This document shows positions 1 through 7,808 of a stretch of DNA of 64,000 bases, piece by piece. The stretch spans positions 1,798,001-1,862,000 of the forward strand of contig CAVPIA010000008.1 in NCBI GenBank assembly GCA_963704875.1, read 5' to 3'. The notes beneath the pieces were generated by a model. It was not told the DNA's origin. It worked only from the letters and a program-made list of their open reading frames with translations, and searched no databases. The position numbers and the translations under genes are program-made. Source of the DNA: CAMYOC01 sp963704875 (lineage in GTDB: Bacteria > Pseudomonadota > Gammaproteobacteria > Steroidobacterales > XN24). Within the stretch, counting starts at the first letter, position 1. Every line of letters begins with the position of its first letter.

Positions 1-847
1 CCGGCTGGTCGCCCAGGGGCCGGATGCCGACGCCGCCAAAGGTGTGGAGATTCAACCAGGCAAAGATATTCGGGTGGCTGGAAGTGAACTCGATCACCGC
101 GCGGGACTCGGGCTCGCTGCCGGGAAACGCACCGGCGCCGATCTGCGCATGGTCCGGCTCCCAGGACCAGGGAAAATTCCGGTTCAGATCGGTCGGGCTG
201 TCAGACAGGAACGACGGCGAAGGGATTGTCTTGCCATCGTAGTTCTCGATCATGCCTTCCGGATACAGCTTGTAAAAAGGGCCTTCGTCATCGAGCGTGC
301 GCGGCAGCAACAGATTGGGGACTTCGGGTGCAGCGGCAAACTCGCCGGTCGGGTCCTCGACCCGCATCGCAAGCGCCAGACCGTCGCCATCGATGTCCTG
401 TGGCCGCCAGTACGAACGCCCTTCATCCGGCCGCTCGTCGCGCATGTTCGAGCGCACATAGCGGCTCTGTGTCAGCATCTGCTCAGCGCCGTCCGGAGAG
501 ATACGCGGCATCACATAAAACAACACGTCCTTCAACACCGCGCACACGCCCGGTGACAGCGCTTGCGGGATTTCGTCCTCGGCGAAAAATTTCAGCATGT
601 CCTCGGCGATCGCCATCGCCACGTTCGAGCCGCACAATTCCGCCGCATGCATGTTGCCGTCGATCCATACCGCGGGCCGGATTTCATCCGGGCGCGGCCC
701 GATGGTCAATAACCAAAGCTCTCGTCCCTCGTCCGTCTGGCCCAGGGACTGCAGGCGGACATGGTCCGGATACGTCTGTGTCCATTGCTTGAGCGTCGAC
801 GTGATCTCGTCGTAGCTAAGATAGGTATTGCGGAAGTCTGCAGTCAT
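1..847 (-). CDS. M14 family zinc carboxypeptidase, 3' part beyond window
   Basis: The minus-strand frame opens with ATG at 847, preceded by an AAGGAT-like ribosome binding site, and runs off the left edge, so only about 282 N-terminal residues are seen. The zinc-binding HxxE motif lies at residues 67-70 (GNMHAAE). It is followed by RISPDGAEQ near 117, DLNRNFPW near 229 and LHTFGG near 270, which carries the third zinc-ligand histidine. This order is that of M14 metallocarboxypeptidases, which remove C-terminal residues from peptides. The catalytic glutamate would lie past the edge. No signal peptide is visible, so a cytoplasmic peptidase is likely. Substrate class cannot be told. Confidence 0.9.
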   Translation of the reverse strand, partial: MTADFRNTYLSYDEITSTLKQWTQTYPDHVRLQSLGQTDEGRELWLLTIGPRPDEIRPAVWIDGNMHAAELCGSNVAMAIAEDMLKFFAEDEIPQALSPGVCAVLKDVLFYVMPRISPDGAEQMLTQSRYVRSNMRDERPDEGRSYWRPQDIDGDGLALAMRVEDPTGEFAAAPEVPNLLLPRTLDDEGPFYKLYPEGMIENYDGKTIPSPSFLSDSPTDLNRNFPWSWEPDHAQIGAGAFPGSEPESRAVIEFTSSHPNIFAWLNLHTFGGVGIRPLGDQP

Positions 848-1033
848 GGCAAGGATCCTTTCTTTTTGTTGCCCTGGTTTGAGGAAACGCAGGCTAGCCT
901 ATAGCAACAGAGGTGTCAGCCAAATATTTGGATCGCGTCTGGCATTCGACCCCAATCGACAGAGCAGACGTCAGCAGATCCGCCGAATAACAGACCTCAC
1001 ATCCCCTTCCAGGCGCCTTTTCAGTCACCCGCT

Positions 1034-2329
1034 CTAGGCGTCCGGAAGCGAACTGCCGAGTATCGCGCCCGCCAGCCCCATCAGCGCGAGCAGACCGATG
1101 ACGCCGGCGGTGCCGAGGACCGGCGACAGTGCGCCCACTGACCCGACAAGCAGCAACAGCACGCCGATGGTGGTGTTGCTGATGGCGACATAGTCGGTGC
1201 GCTGGTTACCGGTGGCCAGATTGACCACGTAGGTCTTGCGGCCGACCCGCACGCCGCTGTGGGCGACGGAGAGCACGAAGTAGGCCAGCGGCAAGAACCA
1301 GACGGTCGCGCTCAGATCGGGGATCAGTCGGTTGACCAGGAATACCACGATGCCGGCGCTGGATGTGATCAGCGCCGCGACAATCATCACTCGCTTGCTG
1401 GAGACATCTGCATAGCGACCCCAGATCGGCGCGCTGACCAGGCTGGCCAGTCCGGCCGCTGCGACAAAACCGCCGAGCAGATACGCTGGCGACCCGTAGT
1501 TCTGCTGCGCCAGCGCGATATAGAACGGTGCGCTGAGCGCCGAGCACATCAGCAACGCCCGGGTGATGACGAACCTGCGGAATGGCTTGTCCGTCAGCAG
1601 AAGATTGAGCCGCTTGATCGACTCCAGCGCATTGCGACCGCCACTTGTCTCGCCGGCAAACTCAGGCACCTGCGCATAAATTAGTGCAGCGGCCAGCCAC
1701 AACAAGCCGGCCGCGACCAGCAGCATCCCGAGCGCGGAGGCATCCAGACCGGCGGCCGAAGGTAGCATCAGCACGATACCGATACCGACGGTCAGCAGAC
1801 CGGCCGCGCTGGCCGACCATCCGTTCAGCTGGCCACGCTTCTTCTTCGCGACGGTCTTTCCCAGCACATCCTTGGCCGCCACCGAGCTCAGACCGCGCGC
1901 AAGGCTGAATATCGCGATCAGGATCAGCATCGCCCAGCCGGCCCGGGTTCCGCTCAGAAACAGTGCGGTCAGGCCGATGCCGGCAATACTCAGACATTGC
2001 CCGACACTGCCGAGGACCCAGATCCATTTCCGGACCGGCAATCTTCTGACCACGCTGCCGATAAACAGCTGCGGGATCATGGATCCGGATTCGCGGATCG
2101 GGACCAGAAAGCCCAGCACGAATGCCGGCGCGCCGACCGCGGTGGTCAGCCAGGCGAGGGTGGTTTTCGGATTGGCAATGGCGTCACCGAGCTTGGTCAG
2201 GAAGTAACTCAGCAAGATCAGCACAAAGCTGCGCGGTGTCTCACGACAGGCCGCTTCGCTGATCTCGTCGCACAAGCGACCGTCCTGATCGTCGGTCAGC
2301 GCTTCGTAGATGTTTTCACTCAGAGCCAT
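1034..2329 (-). CDS. MFS transporter
   Basis: About 431 residues with some twelve hydrophobic segments from residue 35 to the end and a basic cytoplasmic loop (KTVAKKKRGQLNG) near 165. A second loop near 310 (WGRYADVSSKRVM) resembles the conserved MFS cytoplasmic loop. The acidic N-terminal 35 residues (MALSENIYEALTDDQDGR) are typical of a distinct MFS group. An upstream TTG at 2362 would add 11 residues, but the ATG at 2329 was chosen because the acidic stretch begins there. The substrate is unknown. The gene stands alone, with remnants upstream and the carboxypeptidase downstream on the same strand. Confidence 0.85.
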   Translation of the reverse strand: MALSENIYEALTDDQDGRLCDEISEAACRETPRSFVLILLSYFLTKLGDAIANPKTTLAWLTTAVGAPAFVLGFLVPIRESGSMIPQLFIGSVVRRLPVRKWIWVLGSVGQCLSIAGIGLTALFLSGTRAGWAMLILIAIFSLARGLSSVAAKDVLGKTVAKKKRGQLNGWSASAAGLLTVGIGIVLMLPSAAGLDASALGMLLVAAGLLWLAAALIYAQVPEFAGETSGGRNALESIKRLNLLLTDKPFRRFVITRALLMCSALSAPFYIALAQQNYGSPAYLLGGFVAAAGLASLVSAPIWGRYADVSSKRVMIVAALITSSAGIVVFLVNRLIPDLSATVWFLPLAYFVLSVAHSGVRVGRKTYVVNLATGNQRTDYVAISNTTIGVLLLLVGSVGALSPVLGTAGVIGLLALMGLAGAILGSSLPDA

Positions 2330-2485
2330 CGGATCCGTCAGCCGCTTGCCGGGGCGGGGCAAATCGCGGGTCAGTATACAGGCCTCATACAGACCGATTA
2401 CGCGCCCGGTCGTGTCTCACTGGCTCGTCCCTTCGGTCCACTGAAAGTCCGGGCAGCCCCGCAATCTGAGCGGCTGATCACTGGC

Positions 2486-2602
2486 CTACAACTGATCCAG
2501 AAACCCATCCATCGTGGTCTCCCATAACAGCGGGTCATTGATCAGAAAGTGGCCGTTCAGACCGGGCGCGCGCACGAACTCATGGAAATCATCCGGCAGC
2601 TT
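2486..2602 (-). pseudogene. C-terminal remnant of an alpha/beta hydrolase-like gene
   Basis: On the minus strand an open stretch of 38 codons ending at a TAG at 2486 reads LPDDFHEFVRAPG, then HFLINDPLLWETTMDGFLDQL. This resembles the last helix region of alpha/beta hydrolases, where a catalytic histidine precedes a closing helix with 'W.T..DFL'. No start codon or hydrolase core lies upstream; the frame meets a LytTR remnant on the opposite strand. It is most simply a decayed gene tail. The family assignment is tentative. Confidence 0.4.
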
Positions 2603-2779
2603 CCTGGTGATCCGTTCGCGCGCAGTCACCGGAGCTTTATCGTCAACGTCGACAAGATCGCGGAGATACGCTCGGTGGACGGCAAGTCCAGAATCTTGTT
2701 AACCGGTGGTCAGGAGATTCCGCTGAGCCGCGGTTACCGGGATGGATTCAACTCCAGGAATGCCGGTAGACCGGCATAG
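2591..2779 (+). pseudogene. C-terminal remnant of a LytTR DNA-binding domain
   Basis: The plus-strand frame encodes RQLPGDPFARSHRSFIVN followed by VDKIAEIRS, then a glycine-rich turn and IPLSRGYRDGF before the stop at 2777-2779. This is the second half of a LytTR domain, with the diagnostic HRSFIVN and the final 'LSR.Y...' strand. LytTR proteins are response regulators that bind direct repeats. The receiver domain and the first half of LytTR are missing: before about 2590 the frame no longer reads as LytTR, and the opposite strand carries another gene tail. It is a remnant, not a functional regulator. The domain identity is firm. Confidence 0.7.
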
Positions 2780-2796
2780 GCTTTCACGAAAGCGGC

Positions 2797-3816
2797 TCAA
2801 CTCTGGCGTCCGAACAGCGCAGGCCATGTGATCTGCCGCTCGAGCGAGCTGACCGCGGTCGCCAGAGTGCGGGGCGGTTGTTTCAGCATCTGTTCGCCCA
2901 GCCAGCCGTTGAGTCGCGCGATGTCGTCGTCGTGGAGGAAGAACTCTTCCTTCTGCCAGCCGATAAACGAAGCGCAGGCCTGCAGGCTGACCAGCATCGC
3001 GTCGTTGTTTTGACCGGGTTCTACAGCCGGCTCTTTCTCCGACATGATCCGGCCGCCGGCAACGATCACCACTGGCAACATGCTGACCGGCGATCCGGTC
3101 TGAGCGCTCAAGCTTTTTCCGAGCCGGAGTACTGCATTATTGAATTGCTGTAGTTCAACGCGTGTACCATCGGGCTGACAGATCAGACCGCCGCGCTCTA
3201 ACTGCACTGATTCAACGTCTTTCGGCAATGAGGCCAGATGCAGCGCATAAACACCGTTGTGACTCACGATGACATAGTCGATCGCGTCATCGCCGGATCC
3301 CACCGAGGGGAATACCCGGTTGCCGCGCAGCTGAACCTCGACCAGTCGCCGGGCCACCTGTTGATGCAGCTCCAGCGACGCTTGCAGCCGCGCGCGGTAG
3401 CGCATCAGCTGCACCATCTTCAGGATGCTGAATCCAAGCACCACGAGTACGCCGCAGAGGACGGAGATATTGAGCCATGCCGGCTGCAGGCCAAAGCCGA
3501 AGTCCCGGCCAAAATTGACAAGCAGCAGAAACGACACGCCAAACAATAGCGCCGCGGTCCGGTAGTGATCCCACAGACGGCCAGACACTCTCAGCGCCTG
3601 ATGCAGCATTTCACCGGGACGACAGCTGACTGAAGCAGGCTTGCGCAAGCGCATGACCAGTCTGCCGATCGACATCAGCAGCCAGACCGAAGACAGATAG
3701 GCGCCGGCGACACCCAACGCGACGATGGCGAATCCGGTATGCGTCTGCGAGACAGTAAATTCCATGGACTGCCAAGCATAGGCTTGCGGCAATCGGTCAG
3801 TTGCGACCTGGTTCAC
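2797..3816 (-). CDS. membrane protein with NERD-like nuclease-related domain
   Basis: A 339-residue frame starting with GTG at 3816; an ATG 17 codons inside (3765) is also possible, and neither has a clear Shine-Dalgarno. Hydrophobic segments lie at about residues 27-50, 87-102 and 115-132, followed by a soluble half. The soluble part (residues 150-240) contains FPSVGSGDDAIDYVIVSHNG, then VYALHL, which fits the NERD fold: 'G.. IDHVVV...GVFVIEVK'. The usual lysine of the nuclease motif is replaced (HLASLPK). NERD domains are predicted nucleases or DNA-processing modules, so the altered catalytic strand makes activity doubtful. No operon partner is evident. Confidence 0.6.
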   Translation of the reverse strand: MNQVATDRLPQAYAWQSMEFTVSQTHTGFAIVALGVAGAYLSSVWLLMSIGRLVMRLRKPASVSCRPGEMLHQALRVSGRLWDHYRTAALLFGVSFLLLVNFGRDFGFGLQPAWLNISVLCGVLVVLGFSILKMVQLMRYRARLQASLELHQQVARRLVEVQLRGNRVFPSVGSGDDAIDYVIVSHNGVYALHLASLPKDVESVQLERGGLICQPDGTRVELQQFNNAVLRLGKSLSAQTGSPVSMLPVVIVAGGRIMSEKEPAVEPGQNNDAMLVSLQACASFIGWQKEEFFLHDDDIARLNGWLGEQMLKQPPRTLATAVSSLERQITWPALFGRQS

Positions 3817-3939
3817 AAAACCGTGGCCAGCGGGCGGGCGTGGCAGCTGGTTTCGGCGCCATCCTTACTTGAGTGCAATCACATCAGGGGCACTGCCGCC
3901 AGATCGATCAGCAGACCGAAGATAGGCCCGTGGGAGGCT

Positions 3940-5061
3940 TCATGAAGAAATAACCTGGCCCCCATTCTTCAATTCGTCTTCCAGAGTCTGCGCGTCGGCG
4001 GCTGAGATACCCAGCGTATCGCGCAATCGGATGAGCAGAGCCCGCTCCTTCTTCGAGATCCCGTCGCCTTCCAGCGCCTCGGCGAGCGCCGCCTCGTATA
4101 CCTGCAACTTGCGGAAAGCAACGTACTCGGGCGTGTTTTTGGTGTTCGGCATTGCCGCGCCGGCGACCCGATCTGCGAAACGTTGCAGCGGCGCGAGGAA
4201 GAACACCACCAGCGCCGAGGCAAACAGGCCGACATAGTCGCCGAGTTCGGAGGCCAAAAACCGGTCTGCGCCTTCCGAGATCACATAGACGATCGCCACA
4301 AACGCAGCGGCCAGCGTGGATTGCTTGATCGTCCAGCGGATACGCAGATCGATATCGAACAGTTGTGTGCGCAGAATGCCGTAGGCAATCAGCGGCACCG
4401 CCAACAGTGTGCCAAGGGCATAGATGATGTAGATCGGGCTGCTCGGGTCTGACTCGACGACCGAATATTGACCGGTATAGATCAGCCAGATCGCGGCCGC
4501 ATAGACGAATCCCCAACACACGTCCCGAATTCCGAACGCCAGTGCGAAAGAACGGGCGCGGGTGCGCGCCGCACCGTCCGCCGTCCGCCACGCATGGATC
4601 GAGGCGACCAGCGCAAAGCCAAACAGCACAGACAGCATCAGATAGAGCAGTGCGGCGCCGACCTCAAGCGGGCCAAGTATGACCGCGAAGAACAACAGAA
4701 CAGAGGCCAGCGAGATAACCACGCGCACTCGCTTGCGGGCGAACGGGCGAGTCAGTCTGGTTTGCAGTGCCGCGGCGAGAAAGGGTGGATAAAGCGCGAG
4801 CATCGCGCAGTCGCCGAGTGTGTGGACGATGACCTCTGCTTCAAGCCAGGCAGGATATCCAGGGTGTGCGCGAATTGCCGGACCCAGAAACAGATCGATA
4901 AAGCCGGTCGAGATCAGCGTGATGCCTTCGACAAACATCAACAGCGCGAGCTTGCGCGCGACGCTACCGGCAGTCCCGACCCGGTACAGGACCACCGCGA
5001 ACGCCCAGCACATGGTGACCGCGAGCATGGCCAGGATGCCGACCGGATGGACTTGCAACAT
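3940..5061 (-). CDS. seven-TM-type integral membrane protein of unknown function
   Basis: A 373-residue frame from ATG at 5061. Seven or eight hydrophobic segments fill residues 8-240; the rest (about 275-373) is soluble, charged and probably helical, including LQVYEAALAEALEGDG and SKKERALLIRLRDTLGIS. The layout recalls the membrane sensor half of histidine kinases, but no kinase or cyclase domain follows. The soluble tail could be a small helical signalling domain. The short 14-bp tandem repeat array lies in its upstream region. The family is not recognised. Confidence 0.7.
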   Translation of the reverse strand: MLQVHPVGILAMLAVTMCWAFAVVLYRVGTAGSVARKLALLMFVEGITLISTGFIDLFLGPAIRAHPGYPAWLEAEVIVHTLGDCAMLALYPPFLAAALQTRLTRPFARKRVRVVISLASVLLFFAVILGPLEVGAALLYLMLSVLFGFALVASIHAWRTADGAARTRARSFALAFGIRDVCWGFVYAAAIWLIYTGQYSVVESDPSSPIYIIYALGTLLAVPLIAYGILRTQLFDIDLRIRWTIKQSTLAAAFVAIVYVISEGADRFLASELGDYVGLFASALVVFFLAPLQRFADRVAGAAMPNTKNTPEYVAFRKLQVYEAALAEALEGDGISKKERALLIRLRDTLGISAADAQTLEDELKNGGQVISS

Positions 5062-5168
5062 GCGCCGATTCTAGCTCACCGGACGGTCGGGCTGGAGCCT
5101 CAGGCCAGGGCGCGTCTTTACGCTGGCCCGGCACCGAGTTCGCTAGTTGTTGCGGTGCCGGTGTCGTC

Positions 5169-5228
5169 AGATTCAGGCCCCCAGATTCAGGCCTCCGGAT
5201 TCAGGCCTCCAGATTCAGGCCTCCAGAT
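5169..5228. repeat. 14-bp tandem repeat, about 4.3 units
   Basis: Four successive units of a 14-base motif (AGATTCAGGCCTCC with single-base variants) start at 5169, 5183, 5197 and 5211, followed by a partial unit. The array sits about 110 bases upstream of the start of the membrane protein gene 3940-5061 and just downstream of the YeeE operon stop. It is non-coding. Such arrays vary in copy number by slippage. Confidence 0.9.
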
Positions 5229-5249
5229 CCGTGTCGGCCGACAGTGAGC

Positions 5250-5849
5250 TCAGTTGACCGGCAGTCCCTCAGGCACCGAACTCGAGCCGTTGTCCGGGCG
5301 TGCGGGCAGGATCCAGGCGAGCCCCATCAACAGGATGCCGATACCCAGCGCGACCAGCCATCCCGGCACGCCGGGGAACAACGCAACAAAGGCGTCATTC
5401 CCGGTGACTGCCAGCGTGCTTTTGCCCCCGGCGATCTCGTCGAGCAGTCCGCTGGCTTTCACCGCGGGGTAGCTGAGCATATAGGCGAGCGCCCCGGCCA
5501 GACCGCCGATAACGAAGGCGACGGCGTCCTTGCGACCGTCACCCATTGCGGCCACGCCGGTTCCTGGGCAATAGCCCACCGAGCCGAAGCCGAGCCCGAG
5601 TAATGCGCCGCCGAGCATCACACCATTGAAGCTGGCCTTTACCGACAGATGGCCCGGGTCGATCCATCCAGCGGCCATGCCAAGAAACAGCACGCTGGAG
5701 CTCAGACCGATGGCGAATAATATTGTCTTCATCAGATGCAGGTCGGTGAGTCTGAGCATATTGATGATGTTTTCGGGGTTGGCGGCGCCTACCCGGTGCA
5801 GCACAAAACCAAAGAATGTGCCGAGGAAGATTGCTAGTGCGATTTCCAT
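5250..5849 (-). CDS. YeeE/YedE-family membrane protein (second of pair)
   Basis: About 199 residues with five or six hydrophobic segments. The start at ATG 5849 is fixed by a strong AAGGAG ribosome site in the 13-base gap after the preceding gene; an upstream in-frame ATG lacks this. The core motif GLGFGSVGYCPGTG contains the single conserved cysteine expected of YeeE/YedE (TsuA-related) proteins, which pass thiosulfate or other sulfur species through conserved cysteines. With the upstream partner it forms the split two-gene form of this transporter. No persulfide dioxygenase, rhodanese or ArsR regulator is adjacent, although these often accompany the pair. Confidence 0.88.
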   Translation of the reverse strand: MEIALAIFLGTFFGFVLHRVGAANPENIINMLRLTDLHLMKTILFAIGLSSSVLFLGMAAGWIDPGHLSVKASFNGVMLGGALLGLGFGSVGYCPGTGVAAMGDGRKDAVAFVIGGLAGALAYMLSYPAVKASGLLDEIAGGKSTLAVTGNDAFVALFPGVPGWLVALGIGILLMGLAWILPARPDNGSSSVPEGLPVN

Positions 5850-5862
5850 GCTCGTCTCCTTC

Positions 5863-6435
5863 CTAAACTTGGCTGCGGCGATAGAGCAGCAGGGCGACCG
5901 GTATCGCGGTGGCAAAGGTGGCGACGGCGAACAGATATCCCGAGACCGAGGTCTGCATCATGCCGCTCATCATGTGTCCACTGGTGCAACCGCCGGCCAG
6001 TCGGGCGCCATACAAAACCAGAAATCCGCCGGCAAACGCAGCGGCGTATCGAGGCAGGGGAGCGGATCCGAAGCGCTCACGCCAGACCCGCGGCGCGACC
6101 CTGTCGGCGGACTCGGGTTGCGGCCCGCCAGTTTTGCGTGACAGCCAGACGCCAAAGATCATCGCGGCCACAAAGATGAACGAGTAATTGAGCGGCCGGG
6201 CCACGTTCTTCGCGTACTTGCCGCCGCTTTTCGCGAGATATGCGTTCTCGCTGGTGAAGCCGGCTTTTGCGCTCGCATCCTCGACCACCAGGTCCGGTTT
6301 GACCAGGTGCCAGGCGATGCCGTCCGCGATGACGAATTGGGTCGAGACGCCGATCGGTTTGACGATCCACACGGCGAGCAGGAAAGCGCTCGCCAGCGCG
6401 ATCCCGCCGCGCAGCCAGTCCAGTTGTCCAGTCAT
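5863..6435 (-). CDS. YeeE/YedE-family membrane protein (first of pair)
   Basis: A 190-residue membrane protein starting at ATG 6435 with AGGG upstream. The conserved GARLAGGCTSGHMMSGM motif near residue 150 holds the cysteine characteristic of YeeE/YedE sulfur-transport proteins. A soluble insert of about 55 residues between the first two hydrophobic segments (WHLVKPDLVVEDASAKAG and following) is larger than in the shortest homologues. It is transcribed first, 13 bases before its partner, from an AT-rich upstream region. Its likely role is import of thiosulfate or another reduced sulfur compound; the exact substrate is not shown by the sequence. Confidence 0.88.
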   Translation of the reverse strand: MTGQLDWLRGGIALASAFLLAVWIVKPIGVSTQFVIADGIAWHLVKPDLVVEDASAKAGFTSENAYLAKSGGKYAKNVARPLNYSFIFVAAMIFGVWLSRKTGGPQPESADRVAPRVWRERFGSAPLPRYAAAFAGGFLVLYGARLAGGCTSGHMMSGMMQTSVSGYLFAVATFATAIPVALLLYRRSQV

Positions 6436-6687
6436 GGGGATTGCCCTCCACAGTTCGATGCGGAGAGTATATATAAGAAAAAACTAAATTAGCAATAAAA
6501 GAACTACTAACTCGGACTATTATGCAGTTGGAAGTATGCGCGGGTCATTGTGTAAGCATATGTTATTAAATAATAAATTCTCACATCATGCGCTGAACGA
6601 AAGTGCCGTCTGGCGGGGAAATCTGTTGAAAACATCCGGGTCACCCGGCATCGTTGCAGAGGTCTTCATCCGCTTTGGCCGCGCTCC
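6436..6687. promoter_or_regulatory. AT-rich divergent promoter region
   Basis: This gap lies between the divergent YeeE pair and the GNAT gene. About 6460-6600 is strikingly AT-rich (TATATATAAG, then CTAAATTAGC, then TTATTAAATAATAA) compared with its GC-rich surroundings. That suits promoters for both directions and could hold an operator, for example for an ArsR-type sulfur sensor. No operator could be assigned, and no regulator gene is adjacent. Confidence 0.5.
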
Positions 6688-7215
6688 ATGATGCACGATT
6701 TCGATTTCCAGCCAACGCTCGCAGGCACCCGGGTCATTGTGCGACCCATCGTCCCATCCGACTGGGATCAGATGTTTGCCGCGGCGGCGGACCCGCAAAT
6801 CTGGGAGCAGCATCCGGCCAGCGACAGGTATCAGGAAGCCGTATTTCGGGAGTTCTTCGCTGACGCCATCGCCAGCGGGTCCGCATTCGCGTTTGTCGAT
6901 CTACAGGGTGGCAACATCTTCGGTTCAAGCCGTTATCACGGTCATGATCCGGAACGCCGTGAAGTGGAAATAGGCTGGACGTTCCTGTCGCGCGACTATT
7001 GGGGTGGCAGCTACAACGCGGAGATCAAACAATTGATGCTCGAGCACGCGTTCTCATTTGTCGACACGGTCGTATTCTGGGTGGGCGAGACCAATTTCCG
7101 CTCCCGGCGGGCGGTGGAGAAGATCGGTGGTGTGCTCCGGGACGGCTCACATTGCCGAATTGAGTCCGGTGACAAACGCAGCGTCATCTACGAAATACGA
7201 AAACATCCACGTTGA
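6688..7215 (+). CDS. GNAT family N-acetyltransferase (RimJ/RimL type)
   Basis: 175 residues starting at ATG 6688 (two consecutive ATGs). The sequence follows the RimJ/RimL pattern: VIVRPIVPSDWD at the N-terminus, then VEIGWTFLSRDYWGGSYNAE near residue 100, whose glycine-rich turn binds acetyl-CoA, and NFRSRRAVEKIGG near 145. Length is normal for the family. Such enzymes acetylate N-terminal amines of proteins or small amines; the substrate is not predictable here. Confidence 0.88.
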   Translation: MMHDFDFQPTLAGTRVIVRPIVPSDWDQMFAAAADPQIWEQHPASDRYQEAVFREFFADAIASGSAFAFVDLQGGNIFGSSRYHGHDPERREVEIGWTFLSRDYWGGSYNAEIKQLMLEHAFSFVDTVVFWVGETNFRSRRAVEKIGGVLRDGSHCRIESGDKRSVIYEIRKHPR

Positions 7216-7250
7216 GGCAGGCGGGTCAGCGATCCCGTGCAAGGCCTTGT

Positions 7251-7718
7251 CTAGTCGCTGACGTCGTTGCGTTTTACACCTGAAACATGGGACGCGATTG
7301 CGCGCCATTCCCCGTCTTCCTTGATCAGAAAGTTGCTCGATTTGTAGCTGTAGCCCTCGGCAATGCCGGTCCCGTCGACCACGGCAAACGCATCCTGGTA
7401 GATCTGCAACCTCTCGATGCGGTACTCAAACGTGCCCGGGTCCCACCGGTTGTTTGCGACGAAGGCCAGTTCCTGCGCCTTGGTCGAGCGGTTGCCGTCC
7501 GCATCTATCATCTCGAAACTGTCGTGTAGCAGGCTGTCGAGTAACGCGACGTCCTGGGTGCGGTAAGCCTGTGACCACAGGACGGTCTTGATGTGTCGCA
7601 GCGTCTGTTCATCGCTGATGTTATCGCTGATGTCATCGGTACTGTCGCTGCTGTCCGAACTGGCGGCGACGGGTGCCCACAACAGGATCAAAAAAATGGC
7701 AGGCAACAAGTCACGCAT
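7251..7718 (-). CDS. exported SnoaL/DUF4440-like (NTF2 fold) protein
   Basis: 155 residues from ATG 7718, which has GGAAG upstream; the longer frame to 7748 adds a less likely extension. A signal peptide (MRDLLPAIFLILLWAPVAAS) is followed by a short acidic repeat (SDSSDSTDDISDNISDEQ). The NTF2-like domain follows, with YRTQDVALLDSLLHDSFEMI and VANNRWDPGTFEYRIERLQI and the closing strand EDGEWRAIASHVS. This family includes isomerases, hydrolases and many ligand-binding proteins of unknown role. Nothing near it points to a pathway. Confidence 0.75.
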   Translation of the reverse strand: MRDLLPAIFLILLWAPVAASSDSSDSTDDISDNISDEQTLRHIKTVLWSQAYRTQDVALLDSLLHDSFEMIDADGNRSTKAQELAFVANNRWDPGTFEYRIERLQIYQDAFAVVDGTGIAEGYSYKSSNFLIKEDGEWRAIASHVSGVKRNDVSD

Positions 7719-7808
7719 CTCGTGCTTCCTTCGGGCGATCGATTGCATGGAATGATATCGGCTGGTCCCACGGACCGCAGCGGGTATCCGGCCAGGCAGG
7801 CAAACAAT

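Noticed and set aside
4468..5247. Long plus-strand open frame of 259 codons
   Set aside because: It lies antisense to the membrane protein 3940-5061 and is low in hydrophobic order; its tail is just the 14-bp repeat translated.
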